Source: Chitinophagales bacterium | Lineage (GTDB): Bacteria; Bacteroidota; Bacteroidia; Chitinophagales; UBA8649 | NCBI GenBank assembly: GCA_020635995.1 | Contig: JACJYS010000002.1 | Span: 62,001 to 126,000 of the forward strand | Length of the DNA: 64,000 nucleotides | Reading direction: 5' to 3' | Part shown: positions 1-8,181 of the stretch, piece by piece | Layout: every line of letters begins with the position of its first letter | Numbering within the stretch: position 1 is the first letter of the stretch | The notes under the pieces: generated by a model | The model's database searches: none | Told to the model about the DNA's origin: nothing | What the model saw: the letters and a program-made list of their open reading frames with translations, nothing else | Made by a program: the position numbers and the translations under genes

Positions 1-713
1 CCAAAACTATAAGGGTATTGCAATATTGGAGTATCTCTGTTGGTATAAAAAGCAACATTAACAATAGGTTCTATTCTTAATGTAAATTTTGAGCTTATAT
101 CGTAATCAAAACCAAGTGAACCGATGTAAGAAAGTAATACTTTATCTGGCATCTTGTTCCTATCTGTTCGTTTTACTTTAGCATTAGTACCATCATAATA
201 CTCAGATTTTATAATAGATTTTGTAGTTAAATAAATACTTGTATTAAGTCCGGAAGAAACAAATAGATGAAATTTCTCCTTATTTAAAAAATAGTAATTG
301 ACTTTAACAGGGAAATCTACATATAAATATGTATCATTAATTGTTCCTTTTCCTATTTCATGAAAATTTCCATCAAGAATGAATACGTCTTTAAATATAT
401 TCTTTCTTCCGGCAAACTGAGCGGCAATTTCTATTCCTACATTTTTATGTAGCTTTAGCACATAATTAATGCCCGTTGTGAAGCCAAATCCTCCTTGTTC
501 TGTTTTGTTTCTTGATTGGATAAGTGCTTCATAGTTTTCCCAAGGATTTCCAGTACCACATGAAAAAAGTTTTCTATTAACTTTTAAATATCTATAAGAA
601 TAATTTCCTTGAAAATTAACACCTAAGCTATGTTTGGGATATTCTTTTGTAGTTTCTTGGGCAGATGTAAAACAAAAACTTAGCAGAAATATGTAAACAA
701 TTAACTTTTTCAT
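1..713 (-). CDS. Outer-membrane beta-barrel protein, C-terminus cut off by window edge
   Basis: This reading frame opens at an ATG at 713 on the minus strand and stays open to the window edge (237 complete codons), so the C-terminus is missing. The N-terminus is a clear Sec signal peptide: a Lys pair, a hydrophobic stretch and a likely cleavage after TSA before a Gln. The rest alternates polar and aromatic or hydrophobic residues, with many Gly, Tyr and Asn. This is the pattern of small Bacteroidota outer-membrane barrels (PorT-like or OMP_b-brl families). I infer an outer-membrane location. No enzymatic motif is visible and the exact family is not assigned. Confidence 0.7.
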   Translation of the reverse strand, partial: MKKLIVYIFLLSFCFTSAQETTKEYPKHSLGVNFQGNYSYRYLKVNRKLFSCGTGNPWENYEALIQSRNKTEQGGFGFTTGINYVLKLHKNVGIEIAAQFAGRKNIFKDVFILDGNFHEIGKGTINDTYLYVDFPVKVNYYFLNKEKFHLFVSSGLNTSIYLTTKSIIKSEYYDGTNAKVKRTDRNKMPDKVLLSYIGSLGFDYDISSKFTLRIEPIVNVAFYTNRDTPILQYPYSF

Positions 714-1009
714 ATTGTGAAATTACGAAATGTTTTGTAAGAATAAAAATCTATTTTAGAAAAATATGAATTGAGATTCCGTAGCCATCTCTACTTGTCG
801 CAGACATGGTAACAGCAGTTAGATAAATTTTCTATTTTATTCCAAAATTTTACGGAATAACACGCACGAAAAAATATTTAGAAATTACAAAACACCCTTT
901 ACAACCATCTGATAATCAACATTTAATTTCCTATTAACATTGCATTAACAGAGCAAATTAAGCTTTTGGCATGCGTCTTGTTTTATGTACACTAATAAAA
1001 ACAAGTGCT

Positions 1010-1768
1010 ATGAAAACGATTATTTTAACTTTAGTATCAACCCTACTCATTTTTACAAATGCTACAGCTTCAAAATTGGAGTTTAGTAGCTTTAACAACC
1101 AACCTTATAAAATAAATATTAACGGTCAGGTTTATTATAGTTACCAATCTTCTTTAATTATAGATAATATAATGGCAGGCACTTACAATATAGAAGTTTC
1201 TCCCATAGCACAGCCACATTATGGCAACCATTTTGGGCACAAACCTTATGCAGTTATATTTAACGGTCAAATTCAGGTTTATCCTAATGCCGCCATGACA
1301 TATAATATAGTACCTAATAATTTAGTGTTGGCAAATGTAGTGGCACTACAGCCCGCCACACCTCCGCAAAACACTTATTACCCAAACACTAATATTGTAA
1401 ACAATTATTATACTAATCAGCCCAATAATTGCCAAGCAAATACAGATAACTACCACCACAATCCATATCAACCGCAGGTATTCCCTATGGAGCCAGTTGC
1501 TTTTGAGCAGTTAATAAATACCCTTAAAAGAACCCCTTTTAGCGATAACAAACTGCAAGTTTATCATCAAGCGTTAGCTGCTAATTATTTTACTACACAG
1601 CAAGTAATAAGAATAATGAAAGTTTTTCCTTTTAGTAGCGAAAAACTTGAAGTAGCAAAATCGGCATATACATCTACTTTAGACAGGGAGAATTATTTTA
1701 TGGTAAACAATGCTTTCAACTTTTCCAGCGATGTGAGGGAGCTCAATGAATACATCGCTTCGCTATAA
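1010..1768 (+). CDS. Secreted DUF4476 domain protein
   Basis: I place the start at the ATG at 1010. The frame could begin at 971, but only the 1010 start gives a standard signal peptide (MKTIILTLVSTLL..., cleavage near ATA-S). The mature protein has an N-terminal part of about 80 residues rich in beta-type sequence, a low-complexity Asn/Pro/Tyr/Gln linker (about residues 115-160), and a C-terminal DUF4476 domain (about 163-252). That domain carries the family's repeated pattern of F-x-x-L, KL-x-x-x, YFTT-QQV-IM and FPFSS-KLE-AK segments. DUF4476 is known mainly from Bacteroidota and has no established function. The gene stands alone and is followed by a hairpin. Confidence 0.85.
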   Translation: MKTIILTLVSTLLIFTNATASKLEFSSFNNQPYKININGQVYYSYQSSLIIDNIMAGTYNIEVSPIAQPHYGNHFGHKPYAVIFNGQIQVYPNAAMTYNIVPNNLVLANVVALQPATPPQNTYYPNTNIVNNYYTNQPNNCQANTDNYHHNPYQPQVFPMEPVAFEQLINTLKRTPFSDNKLQVYHQALAANYFTTQQVIRIMKVFPFSSEKLEVAKSAYTSTLDRENYFMVNNAFNFSSDVRELNEYIASL

Positions 1769-1803
1769 ATTTCCGTAATGTGTTTTTGTTTTTGGTTTAA
1801 CAG

Positions 1804-1834
1804 AGCCTGAATTTAGAAATAAGTTCAGGCTTTG
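1804..1834 (+). terminator. Hairpin after the DUF4476 gene
   Basis: The arms AGCCTGAA and TTCAGGCT (8 bp, 12-nt loop) lie 36 bases after the DUF4476 stop. The T-run is short (TTT), so termination may be weak. The distal arm abuts the -33 element of the next promoter. Confidence 0.5.
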
Positions 1835-1864
1835 TGCTGTTATAACAATTAGTTTATAAATTTG
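1832..1864 (+). promoter_or_regulatory. Bacteroidota promoter of the SET gene
   Basis: TTG at 1832-1834, 22-base spacer, TAAATTTG at 1857-1864, matching the Bacteroidota consensus. The GTG start of the SET gene at 1870 follows only five bases later, so the transcript would be leaderless or nearly so. Confidence 0.6.
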
Positions 1865-1869
1865 TACAA

Positions 1870-2256
1870 GTGAAAAATTATTTAAACCCATTCTTAAAAA
1901 TTAAGCAAACCAAAAATAAAGGCTTAGGCATATTTACCTTGCAAAAAATAGAAGCTGATACTTTAATTGAAATTGCCCCCGTTATAGTTTTAAACACATT
2001 AGATACTAAAAAAATACATCAAACGCACCTACACGATTATTATTTTTCTTGGGGCAATAATCAAAAAAAATCTGCCATAGCACTGGGTTATGTTTCTATC
2101 TATAACCATAGCAAAAACCCAAATTGCTACCACGAATGTGATTTTGAAAATAATACCATCAGCATTTTTTCTAAAGAAAATATTAAAGCAGGTGCTGAAC
2201 TTTTTATAGACTACACCATGGGCGAAGACAAAGAACTTTGGTTTATAGAAACTTAG
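1870..2256 (+). CDS. SET domain protein
   Basis: This 128-residue protein is essentially one SET domain. It has the opening K-x-K-G-x-G-I-F segment (about 15-24), the N-H-S-x-x-P-N-C motif that binds S-adenosylmethionine (about 79-86), and the closing E-L-F-I-D-Y motif near residue 113. SET domains transfer methyl groups to protein lysines. Free-standing bacterial versions of this length are common and their substrates are mostly unknown. The GTG start at 1870 is supported because the conserved domain begins almost at once. Nothing in the neighbourhood (a thiolase downstream) points to a substrate. Confidence 0.8.
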   Translation: MKNYLNPFLKIKQTKNKGLGIFTLQKIEADTLIEIAPVIVLNTLDTKKIHQTHLHDYYFSWGNNQKKSAIALGYVSIYNHSKNPNCYHECDFENNTISIFSKENIKAGAELFIDYTMGEDKELWFIET

Positions 2257-2257
2257 G

Positions 2258-2288
2258 TTTATACATAACTCTAAATTTTGTACCTTTG
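2258..2288 (+). promoter_or_regulatory. Promoter of the thiolase gene
   Basis: TTT at 2258-2260, 20-base spacer, then TACCTTTG at 2281-2288, a strong match to the Bacteroidota -33/-7 pattern. It leaves a leader of roughly 40 bases before the ATG at 2331. Confidence 0.65.
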
Positions 2289-2330
2289 CACCATAATTTT
2301 TAGAACACAAAATCTCAAACAAAAAACAAC

Positions 2331-3509
2331 ATGAAAGAAGTAGTAATAGTAAGCATGGCAAGAACTCCAATAGGAAGTTTTGGTGGTGCTTTATCATCTT
2401 TTAAAGCTATAGATTTAGGAGCTTTAGTAATAAAAGAAGCCGTAAAAAGAGCAGGCATAAAACCCGAGCAAGTAGGAGAAGTTTTTATGGGAAATGTATT
2501 GCAAGCCAATACCGGACAAGCCCCGGCACGCCAAGCTGCATTAAAAGCAGGGCTTTCTCCAGCCACACCTTGCACCGCTGTAAATAAAGTATGTGCCAGC
2601 GGTATGAAAGCTATAATGTTTGGTGCTCAAAGCATAGCTTTAGGCGACCAAGATATAGTGGTATGTGGTGGTATGGAAAGCATGAGCAACGCTCCTTTTA
2701 TGGTAGAAAAAGCACGCTTTGGCATAAAATATGGCAACCAAACTTTTATAGATACCATAGTGCGTGATGGACTTCAAGACCCATATAATGGCGATATGAT
2801 GGGAACTTGTGGCGACCACTGTGCTACTGAAAATGGTTTTTCAAGAGAAGACCAAGACAATTATGCTATTGATTCATACAAAAGAGCTGCTGAAGCTACA
2901 GAAAAAGGTTATTTTAAAGACGAAATAGTACCTGTAGAAATTCCTCAAAGAAAAGGAAATCCTATAGTTTTTGATAAAGATGAAGATTTTACTAAAGTTA
3001 GTTTTGATAAAATTCCTCAGTTGCGACCAGCGTTTAACAAAGACGGAACCGTAACCGCAGCCAATGCCTCTAATATAAATGACGGTGCGGCTGCCATAGT
3101 GCTAATGAGCAAAGAAAAAGCGACAGAACTGGGATTAAAACCATTAGCTAAAATAGTGAGCTATGCCGATGCAGCTCAAGAACCAATTGACTTTACCACT
3201 TCTCCGGCTTTGGCTATTCCTAAAGCGTTAAAAAAAGCAGGTTTAGCGGTTTCTGATATTGATTTATTTGAAATAAACGAAGCCTTTGCCGTAGTTGCTT
3301 TAGCTAATATGAAACTTTTAAATATTACCCACAATCAAACAAATATTTATGGTGGCGGAGTATCAATAGGACATCCTATTGGCGTTTCGGGGTGCAGAAT
3401 AATTTGTACTTTAATTTCAGCTTTAAAAAATAACAACAAGCAAAAAGGAGCTGCCGGAATATGCAATGGCGGTGGTGGAGCAAGTGCTATGATTATAGAG
3501 TTGGCTTAA
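2331..3509 (+). CDS. Acetyl-CoA C-acetyltransferase (thiolase)
   Basis: This is a full-length thiolase of 392 residues. The three catalytic residues fall where they do in the classic biosynthetic enzymes: nucleophile Cys88 in NKVCASGMK, His348 in SIGHPIG, and the second Cys378 in ICNGGGG. Such enzymes condense two acetyl-CoA to acetoacetyl-CoA, or cleave 3-ketoacyl-CoA in the reverse direction, in the cytosol. Length and motifs fit the AtoB/PhaA/ThlA group better than long-chain FadA, but substrate preference cannot be read from sequence. It has its own promoter and no fatty-acid genes beside it. Confidence 0.93.
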   Translation: MKEVVIVSMARTPIGSFGGALSSFKAIDLGALVIKEAVKRAGIKPEQVGEVFMGNVLQANTGQAPARQAALKAGLSPATPCTAVNKVCASGMKAIMFGAQSIALGDQDIVVCGGMESMSNAPFMVEKARFGIKYGNQTFIDTIVRDGLQDPYNGDMMGTCGDHCATENGFSREDQDNYAIDSYKRAAEATEKGYFKDEIVPVEIPQRKGNPIVFDKDEDFTKVSFDKIPQLRPAFNKDGTVTAANASNINDGAAAIVLMSKEKATELGLKPLAKIVSYADAAQEPIDFTTSPALAIPKALKKAGLAVSDIDLFEINEAFAVVALANMKLLNITHNQTNIYGGGVSIGHPIGVSGCRIICTLISALKNNNKQKGAAGICNGGGGASAMIIELA

Positions 3510-3542
3510 TCTTAACGTTGTGAACCGTACCAAAAGAAAAAA

Positions 3543-4508
3543 ATGACAATAAAAGAAGCAATTTTAAAAAGTCTTGACGACATAAACGGACTAACAAATT
3601 ATTTGGAAGTTCACGACCATATTGTAAGTAAAGGCTATTATGATTTTGGAACAGCAAAAACGCCAGCTTCCACAATTTCCGCATTGCTCGGGGATTTTAT
3701 AAGAAATGGAGATAGTAGAGTAAAACGAATAAAACAAGATGGAGGAACTTACTCATACTATTTGACTAAAAACGAACAGGAAATCGGGATTGAAATTCTT
3801 TCAGGAACAACCGAAACAACTTCAAAACCGATAAAAGTAAAAGCCAAAACATACAACGAACGGGATTTGCACAAACTTTTGAGTAGTTATTTAAAAAACA
3901 CAAAAATCTATTCAAAAACTATATTTCACGAACAATCAAAATACGGAAAAGACAACAATCAGATTTGGACGCATCCAGATATGGTTGGAATTAAATTTCT
4001 AAATCTTCAAACAAAAGTCAGCCAGAATTTTTTAAAGTCAATAAATAGAGTAGATACATTCAAATTGAGTTCATACGAGATTAAAAAGGAAATCAACTCG
4101 GACTCGGAATTAAAAAAAGCTTATTTCCAAGCAGTTTCAAATTCAAGTTGGGCAAATTATGGATATTTGGTTGCATTTGAATTCAGCGACAGTTTATCGG
4201 ACGAGATGGAAAGATTAAACCAATCGTTCGGAATTGGAATTATTGAACTAAATGCAAATCCATACCAAAGTAAAATTCTTTTTCCTGCAAGTTATAGAGA
4301 CCTTGACTTTAAGACAATAGACAAACTTTGTAAAATAAATAAAGAGTTTGAACAATTTATTGAACAAACAGACAGACTTATGACTGCTCAAGAAAGATAT
4401 TACAAATCGACAGAGAAAGAACTGAATGAATTTTGTGATGACTATTTTGAAAATGACACCGAAATAGAACAATATTGTAAAGATAAAAATATACCGAACG
4501 AAGGATAA
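3543..4508 (+). CDS. HrgA-like protein: HARE-HTH plus PD-(D/E)XK-like domain
   Basis: Residues 1-75 match the HARE-HTH domain (a winged helix found in restriction proteins and chromatin proteins): an opening T-I-K-E-A-I, a conserved K-TPASTIS-L segment and a closing S-Y-Y-L strand. Residues about 105-285 resemble the C-terminal region of HrgA/COG2958 proteins. They contain P145-D146 and E179-x-K181, the spacing expected of a PD-(D/E)XK nuclease core. HrgA was first noted in Helicobacter pylori replacing a restriction gene, and nuclease activity is not established. No methyltransferase lies nearby. Codon choice (ATT and GGA preferred) differs from the thiolase beside it, which suggests transfer. 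Confidence 0.7.
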   Translation: MTIKEAILKSLDDINGLTNYLEVHDHIVSKGYYDFGTAKTPASTISALLGDFIRNGDSRVKRIKQDGGTYSYYLTKNEQEIGIEILSGTTETTSKPIKVKAKTYNERDLHKLLSSYLKNTKIYSKTIFHEQSKYGKDNNQIWTHPDMVGIKFLNLQTKVSQNFLKSINRVDTFKLSSYEIKKEINSDSELKKAYFQAVSNSSWANYGYLVAFEFSDSLSDEMERLNQSFGIGIIELNANPYQSKILFPASYRDLDFKTIDKLCKINKEFEQFIEQTDRLMTAQERYYKSTEKELNEFCDDYFENDTEIEQYCKDKNIPNEG

Positions 4509-4646
4509 ACACTATCCACAAAATCAACCATAAGCAATTGGGTTTTTTAGGTGTTTAACTGAAAATATAAATAAAAGGTCGGTTCAAACCGAAAAATTAG
4601 GGCATAAAATACCCAACTCATAGCCACGGTCATTATATTTTACTAT

Positions 4647-4680
4647 AAAAGCGATAGTGCATTAGTGCTATCGCTTTTTT
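4647..4680 (+). terminator. Rho-independent terminator after the HrgA-like gene
   Basis: Arms GCGATAG (4651-4657) and CTATCGC (4668-4674), preceded by A4 and followed by T7. The A-run on the left would also let it act on the minus strand. Confidence 0.75.
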
Positions 4681-4748
4681 TATTAGGCATATTTAAAATA
4701 AAATGCTAAATTTAATGCAAACAATTATTTTTTCTATATTAGTAAAAA

Positions 4749-5576
4749 ATGAAACAGCGGAAATTAGACATATTAGTCTTGTCAGATTTGCATTTGGGCA
4801 CCAACCAATGTAGAGCAGGCAGACTATTAAAATATCTAAAATCTGTAAAACCCGAAATGCTCATTCTAAATGGTGACATTATTGATATTTGGCTTTTAGA
4901 TTTAAAAAAATGGCCTAAAAAACACACCAAAGTAATGTCCTACTTTTTTCAATTAATGATAGACGGCACGCCTATTTATTATTTGCCCGGAAACCATGAC
5001 GATTATTTAAAACAATTTACAGGATTTAAGTTTCACAACTTTTTTATAGAAAATGAATTAGTACTGGAAATAGACGGCAAAAAAAATTGGTTTATGCATG
5101 GCGATAAATATGACAAAACCATTAGTGGCAGAAGTAGAAATTTGGCCATAAGAGCAGGAAAAGCCTACGATGCCGTTGTAGGATTTAACAGACTTATTAA
5201 CCAATGGGAAAACTTTTTAGGTAAAAAAAATACCTTAAATTTTACCAAGGTATTAAAAGACAAAACAAAAAGTAGAATAAAAAAATCTAACGATTTTGAG
5301 CAAGTATATATAGAAGAAGCTGCTGAAAATGAAATTGATAACCTGCTGTGCGGTCATGTTCACCGCCCGGGAATAACTACACTTTGCTCTATAAAAAACG
5401 AAAGAGAAGTTAATTATTTAAACAGTGGCGACTGGACAGAAAACTGTACTTCTTTGGAGTATTACAATAAAAGTTGGCATTTATATCGTTATGATTTTAA
5501 TTATAATCATTACGAATCAACATTAAAAAACATGAATTTTAACGATGAAGACATAAATCCATTTTTATTCAAATAG
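4749..5576 (+). CDS. LpxH-like UDP-2,3-diacylglucosamine diphosphatase / metallophosphoesterase
   Basis: This 275-residue cytosolic calcineurin-like phosphoesterase has the full set of metal ligands: D13-x-H15, G42-D43, G81-N82-H83-D84, H117-G118-D119 and G202-H203-V204-H205. The family (COG2908) includes LpxH, which splits UDP-2,3-diacylglucosamine to lipid X in lipid A synthesis. Length, motif spacing and the conserved HGDKYD segment fit that group, as seen in many Bacteroidota. A role in lipid A is inferred from family membership, since no other lpx gene is in the window. It follows a terminator and is transcribed alone. Confidence 0.8.
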   Translation: MKQRKLDILVLSDLHLGTNQCRAGRLLKYLKSVKPEMLILNGDIIDIWLLDLKKWPKKHTKVMSYFFQLMIDGTPIYYLPGNHDDYLKQFTGFKFHNFFIENELVLEIDGKKNWFMHGDKYDKTISGRSRNLAIRAGKAYDAVVGFNRLINQWENFLGKKNTLNFTKVLKDKTKSRIKKSNDFEQVYIEEAAENEIDNLLCGHVHRPGITTLCSIKNEREVNYLNSGDWTENCTSLEYYNKSWHLYRYDFNYNHYESTLKNMNFNDEDINPFLFK

Positions 5577-5666
5577 AATATTAAAAAAACCTTAACCTTG
5601 CAATAATAGGAACCAACAAGTTTGGCATTTATTTTGCATTTTAACATTATAAAAAACACCTTAATC

Positions 5667-6245
5667 ATGAAGAAAAGAATTTCTTTACTTGCGTCCTTAT
5701 TATTTATTTTATGCTCCTTTGCCCAAAAACAGCAGTACGATATTATACTGTTTGGCAATGTAATAGGCAAAGGCGATATGAACAGAACCATACAAAATGG
5801 CGTGGAAAAAATAGACTTAATTACTAATGCTAAAGCTAAAGTAATGTTTAAAGACAAAACCAACCACACGGATATGGATATTGTTATGAAAAATGGTTTG
5901 TTAGAGAGTTTGAACCAAATAAAAATTGACGATGGGGAGAAACAAACAATAAAAGTAACTAAAGAAGATGGTAAACAATTTTTTTATTTAGACGGTAAAA
6001 AATCGGCTGTGCCAAAGCCTGTAAAATATACTACTACGCACTTCTTTTTTAAAGAGCCTGTGGGCATTAAAGAAGCTTATGTAGAACGAATGAATATTTT
6101 TGTACCTATAGAAAAAGTAGATGCAAGCACTTATAAAACTACTGTAGATGGAGCAGACAACTTTTACACCTATAAAGATGGTAAACTTATAGAATACAAA
6201 ATGAAAAATTTTGTAAATGTATATATGAAGCCTATTGAAGGATAG
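5667..6245 (+). CDS. Exported protein of unknown function (DUF6134-like)
   Basis: The ATG at 5667 gives a signal peptide (MKKRISLLASLLFILCSFA, cleavage before Gln). A start at 5622 would put 15 unlikely residues in front. The mature protein of about 170 residues has alternating short beta strands and many Lys, Asp and Thr. It includes a YDIILFGNVIGKG segment at its N-terminus and a TTHFFFKEP-G segment in the middle. It resembles the periplasmic DUF6134 family of Bacteroidota; this assignment is from memory of the pattern and is tentative. It ends at a strong terminator shared with the convergent small lipoprotein gene. Confidence 0.7.
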   Translation: MKKRISLLASLLFILCSFAQKQQYDIILFGNVIGKGDMNRTIQNGVEKIDLITNAKAKVMFKDKTNHTDMDIVMKNGLLESLNQIKIDDGEKQTIKVTKEDGKQFFYLDGKKSAVPKPVKYTTTHFFFKEPVGIKEAYVERMNIFVPIEKVDASTYKTTVDGADNFYTYKDGKLIEYKMKNFVNVYMKPIEG

Positions 6246-6272
6246 GTGGTTTCCCTATACAATAGATAAGCT

Positions 6273-6308
6273 AAAAAAATGCCGAACAAATTTTGTTCGG
6301 CATTTTTA
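6273..6308. terminator. Bidirectional terminator between convergent genes
   Basis: The arms ATGCCGAACAA and TTGTTCGGCAT are flanked by A7 on the left and T5 on the right. The hairpin sits between the genes ending at 6245 (plus) and 6329 (minus), so it can serve both. Confidence 0.8.
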
Positions 6309-6328
6309 ATATATATCATCTAATATTT

Positions 6329-6541
6329 TTACAAACCAGAACTGGCTTTTCCTTTAGCGGTTTTTCTGTCTTTTTTAGCATTGCCTTTATCGTAAGCGGC
6401 TCTTGCTTTTTTAATGGCTTTTTTTGTCCCTTTGGTAGGTTTACTTGTAGCATAAGTTGGGCATGTTGATTTATGACAACTCTGCAAACTTACACCTAAT
6501 ACAAAAAAACTAAATATGGCTATTAAAAAATATTTCTTCAT
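6329..6541 (-). CDS. Small lipoprotein with strongly basic tail
   Basis: This 70-residue protein opens with a lipoprotein signal ending in SLQ-SC (Cys22), followed by a short segment with one more Cys. The C-terminal 35 residues are almost all Lys, Ala, Arg, Gly and Thr. The tail resembles histone-like or KKA-repeat tails and would be strongly positive outside the inner membrane. It starts 5 bases after the dnaN stop, on the same strand, so it may share the dnaN transcript. It has no recognised family. It is short, but the lipobox and the terminator just beyond its stop support a real gene. Confidence 0.65.
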   Translation of the reverse strand: MKKYFLIAIFSFFVLGVSLQSCHKSTCPTYATSKPTKGTKKAIKKARAAYDKGNAKKDRKTAKGKASSGL

Positions 6542-6545
6542 TTTC

Positions 6546-7664
6546 TTAGTGGTTTAACATCACAGGCATTACTAACATTAGTAACTGCTCGCCTTCTTCT
6601 ACTTCGCCCGGCACTAAAATACCTGCTCTGGTAGCGGTAGATAATTCTATTTTAATTTCTTCTGTTTCAAGCACATTTAGCATTTCTAACAAATAACGAG
6701 AATTAAAGGCTATTTCTAAATCATCGCCAGTATATGAACAATTTAAACGCTCAAAAGCTTCATTGCTAAAATCTAAATCTTGAGAAGATACTTTTAACTC
6801 ATTGCTTGATATATTTAAAACGCACTGATGAGTGGTTTTATTAGAAAATATACTTATTCTTTTTAGTGTGTTTAAAAAATCAACTCGGTTAAGTGTCAGT
6901 ATATTATTATTATCTACGGGAATAACTGCATTATAATCCGGATATTTAGCATCTACTAAACGACATATTAACAAAGTATCGTTAAACTGAAAAAATGCAT
7001 TTGACGAATTATAATTTATGGTTACTCGGGTATCTTCTGTAGGCAAACTACCTTTTAATAATTGTAATGCTTTTTTAGGTACTATAAATGCCGTGGCTTC
7101 TTCACTACTTACATCGCTTCTTTTGTATTTCACTAATTTTGAAGCATCTGTAGAAACAAAAGTAACGCCATCGGGTTGCAACTGAAAATAAACGCCTGTC
7201 ATGGCAGGTCTTAGCTCATCATTACTAACAGCAAACAAAGTTTGATTAATAGCATTGCCCAGCACTTCTGACGGCATACCTACTTCTGCGGCATCATCGG
7301 CTAAAGGTATTTTAGGGAAATCTTCAGGATTTTCTCCAGCCAATTTATACTTACCCGTAGATGAACTAATTTCTATAGCAAAAGTTTTGTCATCATAAGA
7401 AAAAGTAAGCGGCTGCTCCGGTAGTGTTTTTAATGTATCTAAAAGTATTCTAGCGGGAATAGCTATTTTTCCATCTTCCTTGGCTTCTGCGTCTAACTGA
7501 GTACTCATAGAGGTTTCTAAATCAGTGGCATATACTTTTATTTTTCCTTCATGTATTTCAAAAAGGAAATCTTCTAAAATAGGTAAAACCGTATTGGTGC
7601 TAATAACACCTTGTATTAATTGCAATTTTTTTAACAATTGTGTAGTAGATACAACAAAACGCAT
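6546..7664 (-). CDS. dnaN: DNA polymerase III beta subunit (sliding clamp)
   Basis: This 372-residue protein is the right length for a bacterial beta clamp and shows the three-fold clamp pattern across its length. It has an N-terminal L-L-K-x-L-Q-x-I-x-G-V-I-x-x-N-x-x-L-P-I-L motif, a middle domain with RPAMTGVYF, and a C-terminal ending VMPVMLNH that matches the conserved P-M-R/V tail. Two copies encircle DNA and hold the polymerase on the template. Unlike in many bacteria it is not next to dnaA or recF here. It has its own promoter at 7690-7722. Confidence 0.97.
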   Translation of the reverse strand: MRFVVSTTQLLKKLQLIQGVISTNTVLPILEDFLFEIHEGKIKVYATDLETSMSTQLDAEAKEDGKIAIPARILLDTLKTLPEQPLTFSYDDKTFAIEISSSTGKYKLAGENPEDFPKIPLADDAAEVGMPSEVLGNAINQTLFAVSNDELRPAMTGVYFQLQPDGVTFVSTDASKLVKYKRSDVSSEEATAFIVPKKALQLLKGSLPTEDTRVTINYNSSNAFFQFNDTLLICRLVDAKYPDYNAVIPVDNNNILTLNRVDFLNTLKRISIFSNKTTHQCVLNISSNELKVSSQDLDFSNEAFERLNCSYTGDDLEIAFNSRYLLEMLNVLETEEIKIELSTATRAGILVPGEVEEGEQLLMLVMPVMLNH

Positions 7665-7689
7665 AGTTTATATTAATTTATATTTCCTA

Positions 7690-7722
7690 CAAATATAGGT
7701 AGAAAAGAATTTAATTTTTAAA
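7690..7722 (-). promoter_or_regulatory. dnaN promoter
   Basis: On the minus strand: TTT (7722-7720), 22-base spacer, TATATTTG (7697-7690), then a leader of about 20 bases to the ATG at 7664. Confidence 0.6.
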
Positions 7723-7740
7723 TTTTAGTGCAATGAATGA

Positions 7741-7960
7741 AAAAGTTATAGCGATTGTTAACACAAAATAGATTAATCTATTTTGAATTTTATGCCGATA
7801 GAGCAATATCGCATGGATATACGTAATAGACAAATGCCGAAGAATCTCTATATGAAAAACTATTATGAGATCCTTCTTCCGCTCCGCTTCATCAGGATGA
7901 CGCATAATATTAATTTTTGTTCGTCTTTCTAAGCGGAGCAAAGAATCTCCATAGAGCAAA
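7741..7960. repeat. Palindromic intergenic repeats between dnaN and the gld cluster
   Basis: The 517-base gap 7665-8181 has no convincing gene. An open frame at 7711-7959 only translates repeats. Within it lie a 22-bp perfect palindrome (7764-7785, centre ATTAAT), an 18-mer at 7792-7809 that recurs exactly in inverse orientation at 55807-55824, and a segment around 7870-7905 (minus strand CGTCATCCTGATGAAGCGGA) that belongs to a CGTCAT-bounded repeat type common between genes in this phylum. Confidence 0.65.
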
Positions 7961-8040
7961 TAATTTATACTTTAAGGTAGCATCTTGGGACGTTTAAGTA
8001 ATTTGAATACAGTTTGTGATCTTTTACTTTTTCGCCATGG

Positions 8041-8107
8041 TGCGTGTCTCACGCAACAATTTTGTAACTTTAAGTGTAGTTTAGGGTTCTCTACGAGAGA
8101 CCCTAAA
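8041..8107. repeat. Two adjacent hairpins upstream of dnaN
   Basis: First hairpin: TGCGTG-TCT-CACGCA, perfect 6-bp arms (8041-8055). Second: TTTAGGG and CCCTAAA outer arms with inner TCTCT/AGAGA, one bulged T and an ACG loop (8080-8107). Neither is followed by a T-run on either strand, so they do not look like simple terminators. They lie 75 bases beyond the stop of the DUF4340 gene and could mark the 3' end of that transcript. Confidence 0.5.
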
Positions 8108-8181
8108 CGGAAAAAAGAATATAAGGAGATTGCTTTTTCACTTGATTGCAGCAGTTAAGTTCAGTAGCACATTTAGTTAAA

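Noticed and set aside
2029..2397. 122-residue frame antisense to the SET gene and thiolase start
   Set aside because: It overlaps two well-supported genes and their promoter, and reads as poly-Leu/Phe shadow sequence.
3543..4508. Complete restriction-modification system
   Set aside because: Only the HrgA-like gene is present. Neighbours are a thiolase and an LpxH-like gene, and no methyltransferase or specificity subunit is visible.
7711..7959. 82-residue frame between dnaN and the gld cluster
   Set aside because: It only translates palindromic intergenic repeats and has no conserved protein pattern.
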